From assembly GCF_014838715.1 (NCBI RefSeq), contig NZ_CP061947.1:1550001-1614000 (forward strand): DNA of 64,000 nucleotides. The letters run 5' to 3'. The notes under the pieces are model-generated. The model did no database searches. It was given only the letters and a program-made list of their open reading frames with translations, and was not told the origin of the DNA. Below are positions 54,730 to 63,428 of the stretch, one piece after another (the stretch's first letter is position 1; each line of letters starts with the position of its first letter). Source of the DNA: Algoriphagus sp. Y33. Lineage in GTDB: Bacteria > Bacteroidota > Bacteroidia > Cytophagales > Cyclobacteriaceae. The position numbers were made by a program, and so were the translations under genes.

Positions 54730-55656
54730 TTACTTTCCAATAGGTGTTTCATCCACTTCTACATCTCCGACCAGATACTGCATTCCGTCCAAATAGAACT
54801 GCAATAGGCCAGGGTTTTCAAAACTTTGCCCATTATGCGAAGGGGAACAATAAAGCACATGACCTTTACCTTCTTTTCTAATCCAAGCCACATAGGTTAC
54901 GCCTTCCAATTGCTCAGTTTCTTTTCGCTGACCTTCAATCTCAGCATTGTTGAAATATAGTAAGGGTTTGAAATCCAGAGAGCTATATGCTCCTTTGTAA
55001 AAGTAAGGTTCATCGATGTGAGTAAAGCCTCCTGACGGGAAGGCCTTGACCAAAGGATGATTGGGATCAACCAAGCGAACATTGATCGCCTGTTGCTTGG
55101 GATGGTAATCAAAGGATCCACCGATTAATTTAGAAAAATCCATGGAGTTATTGAGCGTGGTATTTCCGCCGTGGATCACAAATAATCCACCTCCTTTTTT
55201 CACATGATTAATGATATTTTGCTCGAGTGTCTCAGCTTTTTTCCAGACTTCCACACTATCCAAATTTGAATCCTCACTGAGTTTGTCTACAAACAGATTT
55301 CTATACTCAGGCTTCGAGTTGGTGTTGTTGAGGATCAGCAGATCAAATTCTTTTAGCCGGTCTTTTTCAATCATTTCAATGTCACTGCTGGAAGTCACCT
55401 CAAATGCGCCGCTTTTTTCTCCCAAGATTTCAAACATGGCTTCAGTATGGGGATTTACCCAGTGCACAAATCCGGTGTGCAAAGAAAACACGAGCACCTT
55501 CTTTTTACTTTTAAAAGGAAATCTTGCCTTTTCTGGGGCTAAATCGGTGATTTTGTCTTTCCAGTCCTGATCCAACGGAATCTCTTTTGGGTTTTGTGCA
55601 AGAGCGAAATTGACACCGGTTAGGAAAACGATTCCGTAGATAATAATCTTCTTCAT
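54730..55656 (-). CDS. ThuA-like domain protein, secreted
   Basis: This 308-residue protein has a signal peptide (cleavage after NFALA, about residue 20) and a class I glutamine amidotransferase-like ThuA fold: KVLVFSLHTGFVHW, FDLLILNNTN, HVKKGGGLFVIHGGN, HPLVKAFPSGGFTHIDEPY and GKGHVLYCSPSHN. The nucleophilic Cys of true amidotransferases is replaced by IHGG, as is usual for ThuA. ThuA proteins take part in disaccharide or keto-sugar use. It is divergent from the PmoA-like gene and two Gfo/Idh/MocA genes, a frequent neighbourhood in Bacteroidetes and Planctomycetes. Confidence 0.88.
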   Translation of the reverse strand: MKKIIIYGIVFLTGVNFALAQNPKEIPLDQDWKDKITDLAPEKARFPFKSKKKVLVFSLHTGFVHWVNPHTEAMFEILGEKSGAFEVTSSSDIEMIEKDRLKEFDLLILNNTNSKPEYRNLFVDKLSEDSNLDSVEVWKKAETLEQNIINHVKKGGGLFVIHGGNTTLNNSMDFSKLIGGSFDYHPKQQAINVRLVDPNHPLVKAFPSGGFTHIDEPYFYKGAYSSLDFKPLLYFNNAEIEGQRKETEQLEGVTYVAWIRKEGKGHVLYCSPSHNGQSFENPGLLQFYLDGMQYLVGDVEVDETPIGK

Positions 55657-55736
55657 GAGGTAATTGGATAAACAGTTTAGTTGATAATTTAGAATTCTAT
55701 ATCTTTAAAACTCTATCCCAATAACCTGAATTTTAT

Positions 55737-56705
55737 ATGATATTCAAAAGAATTTTCTGCGTACTGGCTGTTACTCAATGTTTAATGGTAGTGGCTAATG
55801 CGCAAAAAGTAGCATTGAAGGAGACCGAGAGCGGAATTGATTTCGTGATTGATAATCAGCCTGTTCTCACTTACCAAACGGCTGTAGCTGACGTGCCGGA
55901 AGGCATAAAAAAAGATTTTGCAAAATCCGGATTTATTCATCCCCTAAAGTCCCCATCGGGTCAAGTTCTTACCAGAATTCAGCCAAAGGACCATTATCAC
56001 CACTATGGGGTATGGGGACCTTGGACCCGTGCTACCATCAGTGGTAGGGAGGTGGATTTTTGGAATCTGGGAGATCAAAAAGGAAGAGTGGATTTTTCAC
56101 ATGTGCTGTCCAAAAAAGAGGCAGGTGGAGCAGCTGAGCTCAATGTGAGACAGAATCATCTGGACCTCAAAGCTCCAGAAGCTGAGCGTATTGCCATAGC
56201 CGAGGATCTTCGCATCAAGGTGAAGCCTGCGGACAAAGGCCGTTACATGGTGGATTATACCACTACAATTGAAACGACTATTCCCGGCGGAATTCTTCTT
56301 GATGATTACCGCTATGGAGGTGGAATTGGCTTTCGGGCCACCGAGAAATGGGGTTCTGACAACAGTACCATTCTAACCTCTGAAGGAGATGCCAGAAAGA
56401 CCGCAGACAGCACAAATGCAAAATGGGTTCTTGTACAGGGAGAAACTGAGGATGTCTCGGGAGAAAGTGGAATTCTGTTTTTAAGCCATAATACCAACAA
56501 GTCCCACCCTGAACCTCTACGTGTCTGGCCTGAGAATAATTACAATCGAATAGGGAATGTCTTTGTGGAGTTCACACCGATCCGACATGATTCTTGGGAA
56601 ATTCTGCCCAATCAGCGCTATACGCTGAAATACCGAATGATTGTTTTTGACGGTAAGATGACAGCTGAAGAAGCAGAAGGCTATTGGAAGGCGTTTGTGA
56701 AATGA
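55737..56705 (+). CDS. PmoA family protein (DUF6807), secreted
   Basis: The 322-residue protein has a signal peptide (cleavage near VVANA, about residue 22). Its family hallmarks are FIHPLKSPSGQVLTRI, DHYHHYGVWGPW and VDFWNLGDQKGRV, then SGILFLSHNTN and RVWPENNYNRIG. The family is named after a supposed methane oxygenase link but has no proven reaction; the histidine cluster HYHH suggests a metal or sugar site. It heads a same-strand run with two Gfo/Idh/MocA proteins and likely acts with them on an oxidised sugar or glycoside in the periplasm. Confidence 0.85.
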   Translation: MIFKRIFCVLAVTQCLMVVANAQKVALKETESGIDFVIDNQPVLTYQTAVADVPEGIKKDFAKSGFIHPLKSPSGQVLTRIQPKDHYHHYGVWGPWTRATISGREVDFWNLGDQKGRVDFSHVLSKKEAGGAAELNVRQNHLDLKAPEAERIAIAEDLRIKVKPADKGRYMVDYTTTIETTIPGGILLDDYRYGGGIGFRATEKWGSDNSTILTSEGDARKTADSTNAKWVLVQGETEDVSGESGILFLSHNTNKSHPEPLRVWPENNYNRIGNVFVEFTPIRHDSWEILPNQRYTLKYRMIVFDGKMTAEEAEGYWKAFVK

Positions 56706-56791
56706 GTAGCTAAGTAAACAGTCTCCGTTTGAATAGAGGACTTAACGGTTGAATAATTAATAAATGGAAACCCAAAGTTAGATAACCCATT

Positions 56792-58168
56792 ATGAATATG
56801 AAAAGAAGAGAATTTATCAAAAATAGTGCTTTGGCAAGTGCGGCGATTGGCTTTCCTACGATTGTGCCTGCCTCGGTTTTTGGGAAAAATGCACCGAGCA
56901 ATAAAATAAATATAGGGCAAATAGGCTGTGGGAGAATAGCGAGGGATCATGATTTACCGGGGGTAATGCGTCATGATATAGCACGTGTAATTGCAGTGTC
57001 TGATTTGGATAGCAATCGAATGGCGGATGGCAAAAAACTGGTTGAGGATTACTATACCAAGAAAATGGGGAAAACCTATCTGGACGTAATCCAATACGGG
57101 GATTATAAGGAGATGCTTCAGAATAAGGATATAGATGCGATCGTAATCAGCACCCCTGATCACTGGCATTCCCAGCCAGCGATGGAAGCTTCATTGGCAG
57201 GAAAACATGTCTACGTACAAAAGCCAACCTCTTTGACAATTCGGGAGGGAAGACAGTTAGTGGATGCGGTGAAAAAATCAGGGACTGTACTTCAACTCGG
57301 TACACAGCAGAGATCCAGCGAGCAATTTAGAATTGCAGCTGAACTGGTAAGAAATGGCAGGATAGGCAAGCTTCACACCGTAAGGGTCGGCTTACCGGGT
57401 GATCCTGCCGGCCCTGAAGCTGCTCCAATGCCTGTTCCTGCAAATTTAAATTATGATATGTGGCTCGGATCTACCCCAGAGGTTCCATATACTGAGATAG
57501 GGGTCCATCCGGCGAGAGGCTATGATAGGCCGGGTTGGTTGAGACTGGAGCAGTTTGGTGCAGGAATGATCACGGGCTGGGGACAGCACCACTACGATTC
57601 TGCGGCCTGGGGCATGGATACTGAGTTGACGGGTCCCCGATATATTCAGGCAGTAGCTGAGTTTCCTCAGTCAGGACTTTGGGATGTACATGGAGATTTC
57701 ATGGCAAAAGCTGAATATGACAATGGAATCACTATGTACACGAGTGGTGGCTATCCGAATGGAATACGCTATGAAGGTACGGAAGGATGGATTTGGGTAT
57801 CCCGTGGTAGTTACGTGGCTTCTGCATCTGATCCGGTGGACCAAAGCAATAGTGCCAAAGCTCTGGATGCTTCAGATCCTAAGATCTTGCAATCGGTGAT
57901 CGGCCCTGATGAAATTCAATTGATCAAAAGTGATGAACACCATGGCAACTGGCTGGGAGCTATTCAAGGAAATAATGAATTGCTTTCTCCGGTTGAAATC
58001 GGCCATCGATCTTGCTCTGTTTGTTTAGTGACACATATTTCCATGAAGCTGGGAAGAAAGCTGGAATGGGATGCCAAAGCTGAGCAATTCATTAACGATC
58101 CGGAAGCCAACACCATGTTGGAAAGACCACAGCGAGCACCTTATGGTACTAATTATGTTAAAGCCTAA
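56792..58168 (+). CDS. Gfo/Idh/MocA family oxidoreductase with Tat signal
   Basis: A 458-residue protein with a twin-arginine-type leader (KRREFIKNSALASAAIG), so it is probably exported folded with its cofactor. The NAD(P)-binding fold starts at NIGQIGCGRIARDHDLPG. ISTPDHWHSQPAMEA and the catalytic-loop motif YVQKPTSLTIREGR follow, and then GWGQHHYDSAAWG in the C-terminal domain. It would oxidise or reduce a sugar or its derivative. It lies 86 bases after the PmoA-like gene and 12 before the second oxidoreductase. ATG at 56792 is used; a second ATG two codons on is also possible. Confidence 0.9.
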   Translation: MNMKRREFIKNSALASAAIGFPTIVPASVFGKNAPSNKINIGQIGCGRIARDHDLPGVMRHDIARVIAVSDLDSNRMADGKKLVEDYYTKKMGKTYLDVIQYGDYKEMLQNKDIDAIVISTPDHWHSQPAMEASLAGKHVYVQKPTSLTIREGRQLVDAVKKSGTVLQLGTQQRSSEQFRIAAELVRNGRIGKLHTVRVGLPGDPAGPEAAPMPVPANLNYDMWLGSTPEVPYTEIGVHPARGYDRPGWLRLEQFGAGMITGWGQHHYDSAAWGMDTELTGPRYIQAVAEFPQSGLWDVHGDFMAKAEYDNGITMYTSGGYPNGIRYEGTEGWIWVSRGSYVASASDPVDQSNSAKALDASDPKILQSVIGPDEIQLIKSDEHHGNWLGAIQGNNELLSPVEIGHRSCSVCLVTHISMKLGRKLEWDAKAEQFINDPEANTMLERPQRAPYGTNYVKA

Positions 58169-58180
58169 TTAAAGAATATT

Positions 58181-59551
58181 TTGAAAAATACAGCTCTTGT
58201 AGCCATTGCGGCAGGGATATTACTCTCCTGCGAAAATAAAGAACATGTGAGTGAACTTCCTGAATCGAACGCTGAGATTACAATAATGTCCTTAGATCCC
58301 GGACATTTTCATGCCGGGCTCATCCATAAATCCATGTATCCTCAGGTGGATTCCACGGTATATGTATTTGCTCCGGAAGGTGCTGAACTGAAAGACTATA
58401 TGGGCCGCCTGGCAGGATATAACAACCGCGAGGAAGAACCTACTGCCTGGAATCTACAGGTGAGTACAGGGGAAGATTATTTGGAGAAAATGATCGCGAC
58501 CACACCGGGTAACGTAATGATGGTAGCTGGGAAAAACGACCGTAAGATTGATTACATCTCTGCAGCCATAGCTAATGGGATCAATGTATATGCTGACAAG
58601 CCTTTGGTGATTGATAAAAGTGGGTTTGATAAGCTTGTAAAGGTTTTTGATGAAGCAGGCCAAAAGGATCTTCTGCTTTATGACATCATGACAGAGCGGT
58701 TTGAAATCAGCACAATTTTGCAAAAAGAGCTCTCCATGGTACCGGCAGTTTTCGGCAAATTGGAAAAAGGCACACTTGAAAATCCTGCGATCACCAAGGA
58801 GTCAGTGCATCATTTCTTCAAATATGTATCGGGAAATCCTCTGATCCGACCGGATTGGTTTTTCGACACAGACATCGAAGGTACCGGTATCGTGGATGTG
58901 ACCACCCATTTGGTGGATTTAGTTCAATGGGAAGCTTTTCCAAATGAAACCTTGGATACCACCGACGTAAAAATGCTGACAGCAAAACTTTGGCCTACCG
59001 TGTTGGATTCAGCTCAATTTAGATTAGTGACCGGCAAAACGGAATTTCCTGGCTTCTTGTTGAAGAATGTATCTGACAATAAGCTGAGTGTTGACAGCAA
59101 CGGAGAAATGAACTACACCCTGAAGGGCGTGCATTCCAAAGTAAGCGTGATATGGAATTTTCAGGCACCCGAAGGCACTGCTGATACACATTATAGCATG
59201 ATGCGTGGTACCAAGGCTAATTTAATTATTCAGCAGGGACAGGATGAAAATTATGTGGCTACGCTATATGTTGAGCTGCTGGACGGTCAGGATGAAGCGT
59301 TGATTTCTATGGTAAAGAATGGCTTACAGGAGCGTTTTCCGGGGCTTGATTTGGAAAAAACAGCTGATGGAAAATATAAGATTCTTATTCCTGAAAAATA
59401 CCATAATGGGCACGAAGCCCATTTTGCTCAGGTTACCGAGAAGTATTTGGAGTATTTTACCAATAAGAATATGCCGGCTTGGGAAATACCTAATATGATC
59501 GTGAAGTATTACACGACTACCGAAGCGTTGAAAAAAGCAAAAGAAAAATAG
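58181..59551 (+). CDS. Gfo/Idh/MocA-like oxidoreductase lipoprotein
   Basis: The 456-residue protein begins at a TTG codon. This start is favoured because it gives a complete lipoprotein signal (MKNTALVAIAAGILLSC, lipobox LLSC). The mature part has the N-terminal block SLDPGHFHAGLIHKSMYPQV and VYADKPLVID in place of the usual EKP. Its C-terminal domain is of the putative-oxidoreductase type (GTGIVDVTTHLVDLVQWE). It is 12 bases after the Tat-exported oxidoreductase, so both act in the cell envelope, probably in one sugar-conversion pathway with the PmoA-like and ThuA-like proteins. Confidence 0.85.
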   Translation: MKNTALVAIAAGILLSCENKEHVSELPESNAEITIMSLDPGHFHAGLIHKSMYPQVDSTVYVFAPEGAELKDYMGRLAGYNNREEEPTAWNLQVSTGEDYLEKMIATTPGNVMMVAGKNDRKIDYISAAIANGINVYADKPLVIDKSGFDKLVKVFDEAGQKDLLLYDIMTERFEISTILQKELSMVPAVFGKLEKGTLENPAITKESVHHFFKYVSGNPLIRPDWFFDTDIEGTGIVDVTTHLVDLVQWEAFPNETLDTTDVKMLTAKLWPTVLDSAQFRLVTGKTEFPGFLLKNVSDNKLSVDSNGEMNYTLKGVHSKVSVIWNFQAPEGTADTHYSMMRGTKANLIIQQGQDENYVATLYVELLDGQDEALISMVKNGLQERFPGLDLEKTADGKYKILIPEKYHNGHEAHFAQVTEKYLEYFTNKNMPAWEIPNMIVKYYTTTEALKKAKEK

Positions 59552-59606
59552 GGGAATTATAAACAGGAATACCAAAAAATAGGTTGGTTAGTTAAATTCT
59601 TAATTT

Positions 59607-61013
59607 ATGGGATTAACTGATCAGCCTATTCCTGTTTCCAAACCTACTGTAGCAATTGCCGGTGCAGGGGGATATGTGGGGCGATGGTTTATCTATCACT
59701 TCCGGCATAAGTATAACATCATAGCACTGAGTCGCAAAAAAGTAAAGGACAATCCCTATCCTGAAGTAACGTGGAAGCAGGTAGAATTGTATTCTGTTTC
59801 CAGTACAATAGAAGTGCTTAAGGATGTAGATGTCGCAATCTACTTAGTCCATTCGATGAATGCTTCCACCCGTTTGAACCAGGGTAGTTTTGAAGATACG
59901 GACTTACTGCTTGCGGATAATTTCAGTCGGGCAGCACACATAAATAAGGTGAAACAGATTATTTATTTGGGTGGATTGCTCCCAAAAGAAATCAGCGATA
60001 GTCTTTCCAGACATCTAAAGAGCCGGCTGGAAGTAGAGGATACGCTGGGTGTCAGATCAGCGCAACTTACAGCCATCCGGGCATCTATCATTGTTGGTCC
60101 CGGAGGTTCTTCTTTTGATATGATTAAGAATTTGGTGAGAAATCTACCCGTGCTGATGTGTCCTCAATGGACGGAGTCTTTGACTCAGCCGATATCACTT
60201 AGGGATACGCTCGATATTATTGACACCTGTGTGGGAAATGAGAACGTCTATGGACAGGCAATTGAAATAGGTAGTCCAGAAGTGATTTCCTACAGAAATA
60301 TGCTTGAGTTGACAGCCAAACAATTGGGGAAAAAGCGATTGGTGTTTTCAGTTCCTGTATTTTCCCTAGGGCTTTCAAAGCTCTGGGTGGGCTTTTTTGG
60401 TGAATCTCCCCCTCAATTGGTTTCACCTCTGGTGGAAAGTCTAAAGCATACCTTGACAGTATCTGAGGAACTAAAGTTTCGGGAAAAGCACATTGATTAC
60501 CTGACCTATGAAGAATCCGTCAGAGTAGCATTGGATTCAGACATTCAGCCAAAGATGCCAAGTTTCTATTCCTTGGATAAAGTAAAGAATACGGTTAGAA
60601 GTATTCAACGAATGGCAAATCCACAGGGTGATTCTGCGACTTGGGTCGCCCAGCGTTATAATATTTGGCTTCCGTTCTTTTTCAAGTTTTGGATCAATGG
60701 CGAAATGTTGGATAGCGGTGAAATAGTTTTTTACCTGCTTTGGAGCAAAAAACCTATGCTTCAATTGACGTTGATACCGGACCGAAGTGAGGAGAACAGG
60801 CAGTTATTCTACATATCCGGGGGCTGGCTGGTAAAAAAAATTGATCATGGTTGGCTAGAATTTCGGGGGGTGCTGGACAACCGGTATATTATTACCGCCA
60901 TCCATGAGTTTGTGCCAAGGCTACCATGGCTTATCTATGTAAATACCCAGGCAAAAATCCACCTTTGGGTAATGAATAGGTTTAAGAAATATTTGGAAAA
61001 CCGGCATAATTAA
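59607..61013 (+). CDS. NAD(P)-binding epimerase-like protein with C-terminal DUF2867 domain
   Basis: A 468-residue cytoplasmic protein. Residues about 14-290 form a short-chain/extended Rossmann fold (AIAGAGGYVGRWF, VDVAIYLVHSMN, IIYLGGLLP, AIRASIIVGPGGSSF). Residues about 320-460 fit DUF2867 (GEIVFYLLWSKKPMLQLTLI, then LEFRGVLDNRYIITAIHEFVPRLPW). Such fusions are found in many bacteria and are annotated as NAD-dependent epimerases or NmrA-like proteins without a defined substrate. The gene follows the oxidoreductase by 55 bases and precedes the aldo/keto reductase by 57. Confidence 0.82.
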   Translation: MGLTDQPIPVSKPTVAIAGAGGYVGRWFIYHFRHKYNIIALSRKKVKDNPYPEVTWKQVELYSVSSTIEVLKDVDVAIYLVHSMNASTRLNQGSFEDTDLLLADNFSRAAHINKVKQIIYLGGLLPKEISDSLSRHLKSRLEVEDTLGVRSAQLTAIRASIIVGPGGSSFDMIKNLVRNLPVLMCPQWTESLTQPISLRDTLDIIDTCVGNENVYGQAIEIGSPEVISYRNMLELTAKQLGKKRLVFSVPVFSLGLSKLWVGFFGESPPQLVSPLVESLKHTLTVSEELKFREKHIDYLTYEESVRVALDSDIQPKMPSFYSLDKVKNTVRSIQRMANPQGDSATWVAQRYNIWLPFFFKFWINGEMLDSGEIVFYLLWSKKPMLQLTLIPDRSEENRQLFYISGGWLVKKIDHGWLEFRGVLDNRYIITAIHEFVPRLPWLIYVNTQAKIHLWVMNRFKKYLENRHN

Positions 61014-61070
61014 ATTTTAGGATAGTTATTTTTAAGGAGGCTCTTACCATAATTTCAAATATTAAAAACT

Positions 61071-62024
61071 ATGAATTACTTAAGTTTTAAAAACGGTGAT
61101 AAACTTCCCATCATTGGACTGGGGACATGGAAAAGTAAACCCGGAGAAGTGAGCCAGGCTGTATATTGGGCAATTGAGGCAGGGTATAGGCACATCGATT
61201 GTGCAGCAGTGTACCAGAACGAAAATGAAGTAGGAGAAGGAATAGCCAAAGCAATTGGAGAAGGATTGGTGAAGCGGGATGAGCTTTTTGTGACTTCCAA
61301 ACTCTGGAACAATTCCCATAAAAAGGAGCAGGTACTTCCGGCTTTAGAGAAATCATTGGCTGACCTGAAGCTGGATTATGTGGATTTATATTTGATACAT
61401 TGGCCCATTGCTTTCAAAGCGGGAGTTGGCTTTCCCAAAAGCAGAGACGACTACTATACTTACGATGAAGTGTCGCTCTCAGAAACTTGGAAAGCTATGC
61501 AAGAATTAAAAGAAAAAGGACTAGTCAAGCATATTGGGGTATCCAACTTCAATCAGAATAAATTAAAGGAGTTGCTGAAAGTGGGAGGGCAATTGCCGGA
61601 AATGAATCAAGTAGAAATGCAGCCCTATCTACCGCAAGAAGGGTTGGTGAGTTTTTGTGAAGAGCATGGAATTTTGATGACTGCCTATTCACCTTTGGGT
61701 TCTCCTGATTCCAGAGCGGATAGGCATAAAAATGACCCCAAATTGTTGGTGGATCCGGTGGTGAAAGAGATCGCTGACAAACATAAAGTAGGAACAGGCC
61801 AGATTCTTATCGCTTGGTCTATTCTCAGGGAAATTGCCGTTATTCCAAAATCAGTTAACAAGGAACGGATTATAGAAAATTTGACTGCCGGAAATATCAA
61901 TTTGGATGACCATGATATGATGGAACTGCGGGATATTGGAATAAGCCACAGATTTATAGATGGATCATTTTTCACTGGAGAAAACAGTCCCTATGAATCA
62001 TCTGATCTGTTTGATGGGAATTAG
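61071..62024 (+). CDS. Aldo/keto reductase
   Basis: A 317-residue TIM-barrel NADPH-dependent reductase. The catalytic tetrad is complete: D43, Y48, K77 and H109, in GYRHIDCAAVYQNENEVG, LFVTSKLW and DLYLIHWP. GVSNFN, PYLPQEGLVSFCEEHG, AYSPLG and the cofactor-binding VIPKSVNKERIIEN are all present. It reduces aldehydes or ketones of sugars or other carbonyls; the exact substrate cannot be told. It is 5 bases before the methyltransferase gene, so these two are co-transcribed. Confidence 0.93.
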   Translation: MNYLSFKNGDKLPIIGLGTWKSKPGEVSQAVYWAIEAGYRHIDCAAVYQNENEVGEGIAKAIGEGLVKRDELFVTSKLWNNSHKKEQVLPALEKSLADLKLDYVDLYLIHWPIAFKAGVGFPKSRDDYYTYDEVSLSETWKAMQELKEKGLVKHIGVSNFNQNKLKELLKVGGQLPEMNQVEMQPYLPQEGLVSFCEEHGILMTAYSPLGSPDSRADRHKNDPKLLVDPVVKEIADKHKVGTGQILIAWSILREIAVIPKSVNKERIIENLTAGNINLDDHDMMELRDIGISHRFIDGSFFTGENSPYESSDLFDGN

Positions 62025-62029
62025 ACCTC

Positions 62030-62650
62030 ATGAGTTTGGAAAACCAATGGGTAAATGGGATTCGAGGATATGCTAATGCCACTCAAAAATTTATTGAGGC
62101 TACATTATCAATTGACTTTTGGGATCTGCATCGGGACTTTATAGAATTTATACCCAAGAAGAAGCTATCTCAACTATTGGATATAGGGGCAGGAATAGGC
62201 AGAGATGCTTGGGAATTGTCAAAAATGGGGCATTCTGTAGTCGCTGTGGAGCCAACTAAAGAGTACCTTGAGGAGGGAAAACGATTGTTTGACATGCCGG
62301 AGATAAAGTGGATCGACGATTCATTACCAAATCTAGCATTGCTTACCATGTGTAATCATTTTGATTTTATTTTGGCATCGGGAGTCTTTCATCATCTTGA
62401 CAGCAGCGATCAAAAAACAGCTATAATGAGAGTATCACAACTTTTAAAAACCAAAGGTGTTTTTGCCCTCAGCCTTCGCAATGGGCCTCCAGGAGTTGGC
62501 ACGTGGGTTTTTCCTACAGATAGTTTTTCTACAATTAAGAATGCTAAGTCATGTGGTCTAGACTTATGCTTGAGAATGGATAACCAGCCAAGTTTACTTA
62601 GGGGCAAAGAAAATGTCACCTGGTCAAAATTAGTATTTCAGAAAACGTAA
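62030..62650 (+). CDS. Class I SAM-dependent methyltransferase
   Basis: A 206-residue protein with the SAM-binding motif I LLDIGAGIGRDAWELS, an acidic motif II (VVAVEPTKEYLEEGKRLF) and FDFILASGVFHHLD. These are typical of small Rossmann methyltransferases. The middle segment FWDLHRDFIEFIP precedes motif I. The acceptor is unknown. It starts 5 bases after the aldo/keto reductase and ends 29 bases before a convergent gene. Confidence 0.85.
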   Translation: MSLENQWVNGIRGYANATQKFIEATLSIDFWDLHRDFIEFIPKKKLSQLLDIGAGIGRDAWELSKMGHSVVAVEPTKEYLEEGKRLFDMPEIKWIDDSLPNLALLTMCNHFDFILASGVFHHLDSSDQKTAIMRVSQLLKTKGVFALSLRNGPPGVGTWVFPTDSFSTIKNAKSCGLDLCLRMDNQPSLLRGKENVTWSKLVFQKT

Positions 62651-62666
62651 GGGAATCTGTTTTCCC
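62651..62666 (+). terminator. Weak hairpin between convergent genes
   Basis: GGGAA and TTCCC pair across a 6-base loop directly after the methyltransferase stop, followed by ATATTTT. The stem is only 5 bp. It could serve both convergent genes but is a tentative call. Confidence 0.3.
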
Positions 62667-62679
62667 ATATTTTCTTAGT

Positions 62680-63300
62680 CTAATCTTCTACTTCCAATGC
62701 CTCCAATATATCCGCCAGTTCATCAAAGTCTTTCAACCCAGGCTTAATCTCTTCTCCACCGACAAGAGAAATGCCGTATAGGTTCAGATCCTCAATCAGG
62801 CCTCGTACGTTTGCGGCTGTAATTCCTACTCCCAAAATTACCCTGCAATTTTCGCTCAATAGTTTTATAGCTTGCTTATCCTTTTGATCCAGCACTTCAT
62901 GAGAGGAGATGGCATGGAATATGATGCCTGATTCATTGAGTTTCTCTGCCACTTCCAATTCAATGTGCCGAACTTCCTCTAGATCCATTCTATAAATCAA
63001 CCCATACCCTTTACCCTCCAAATCGGCCAGAGGTTCAATTCTGTCATGCTCAATCCATTTTATGCTTGGGTAACTCTCCAGAGTCTCTTGCACTTGATAT
63101 CCTGTATAAGTCAAAAATTCCCCTACAAATTCCAGCCCTGAGACCCACCCTGTGATTTCATTAAACTGAGTAGGAGTGATGAATTTTTCGGATTCCTCTT
63201 CTATGGAAAAACCTAACAAGTCCACGTACATCCCGGCGCAGTACCTGGCATCTGAGAGATTGGTAATGCCGCTTATTTTTACAAAAGTGCTTAAAGCCAT
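62680..63300 (-). CDS. Divergent phosphoribosylanthranilate isomerase (TrpF)-like protein
   Basis: This 206-residue protein aligns by eye with TrpF at both ends. The N-terminus FVKISGITNLSDARYCAGMYVDLLGF matches VKICGITNxxDAxxA...ALGF, and the C-terminus ISLVGGEEIKPGLKDFDEL matches the SGVExxPGxKD phosphate loop. The catalytic Cys of the KICG motif is Ser 10 here, and the segment where the catalytic Asp is expected (GIIFHAISSHEV) has none in the expected place. It stands alone, not in a trp operon. It is therefore probably a paralog with another or lost activity. The family assignment is likely, the function open. Confidence 0.7.
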   Translation of the reverse strand: MALSTFVKISGITNLSDARYCAGMYVDLLGFSIEEESEKFITPTQFNEITGWVSGLEFVGEFLTYTGYQVQETLESYPSIKWIEHDRIEPLADLEGKGYGLIYRMDLEEVRHIELEVAEKLNESGIIFHAISSHEVLDQKDKQAIKLLSENCRVILGVGITAANVRGLIEDLNLYGISLVGGEEIKPGLKDFDELADILEALEVED

Positions 63301-63317
63301 GATTCAAATTTTGAATC
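63301..63317. promoter_or_regulatory. Palindrome abutting the TrpF-like start codon
   Basis: GATTCAAATTTTGAATC has 8-base arms (GATTCAAA / TTTGAATC) around one central base and sits immediately upstream of the ATG of the minus-strand gene. It could be an operator or an mRNA hairpin covering the start region. Chance cannot be excluded in AT-rich DNA. Confidence 0.3.
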
Positions 63318-63428
63318 GGCTAAGATAATCAGGATGATCGGCTTCAAAAAAGTATTTCGAAACTGTATCAACTTACCCTAGTCATATAATTTGGAAAATA
63401 CTTGTATTTTTAGTCATTGAAAGGCAAT

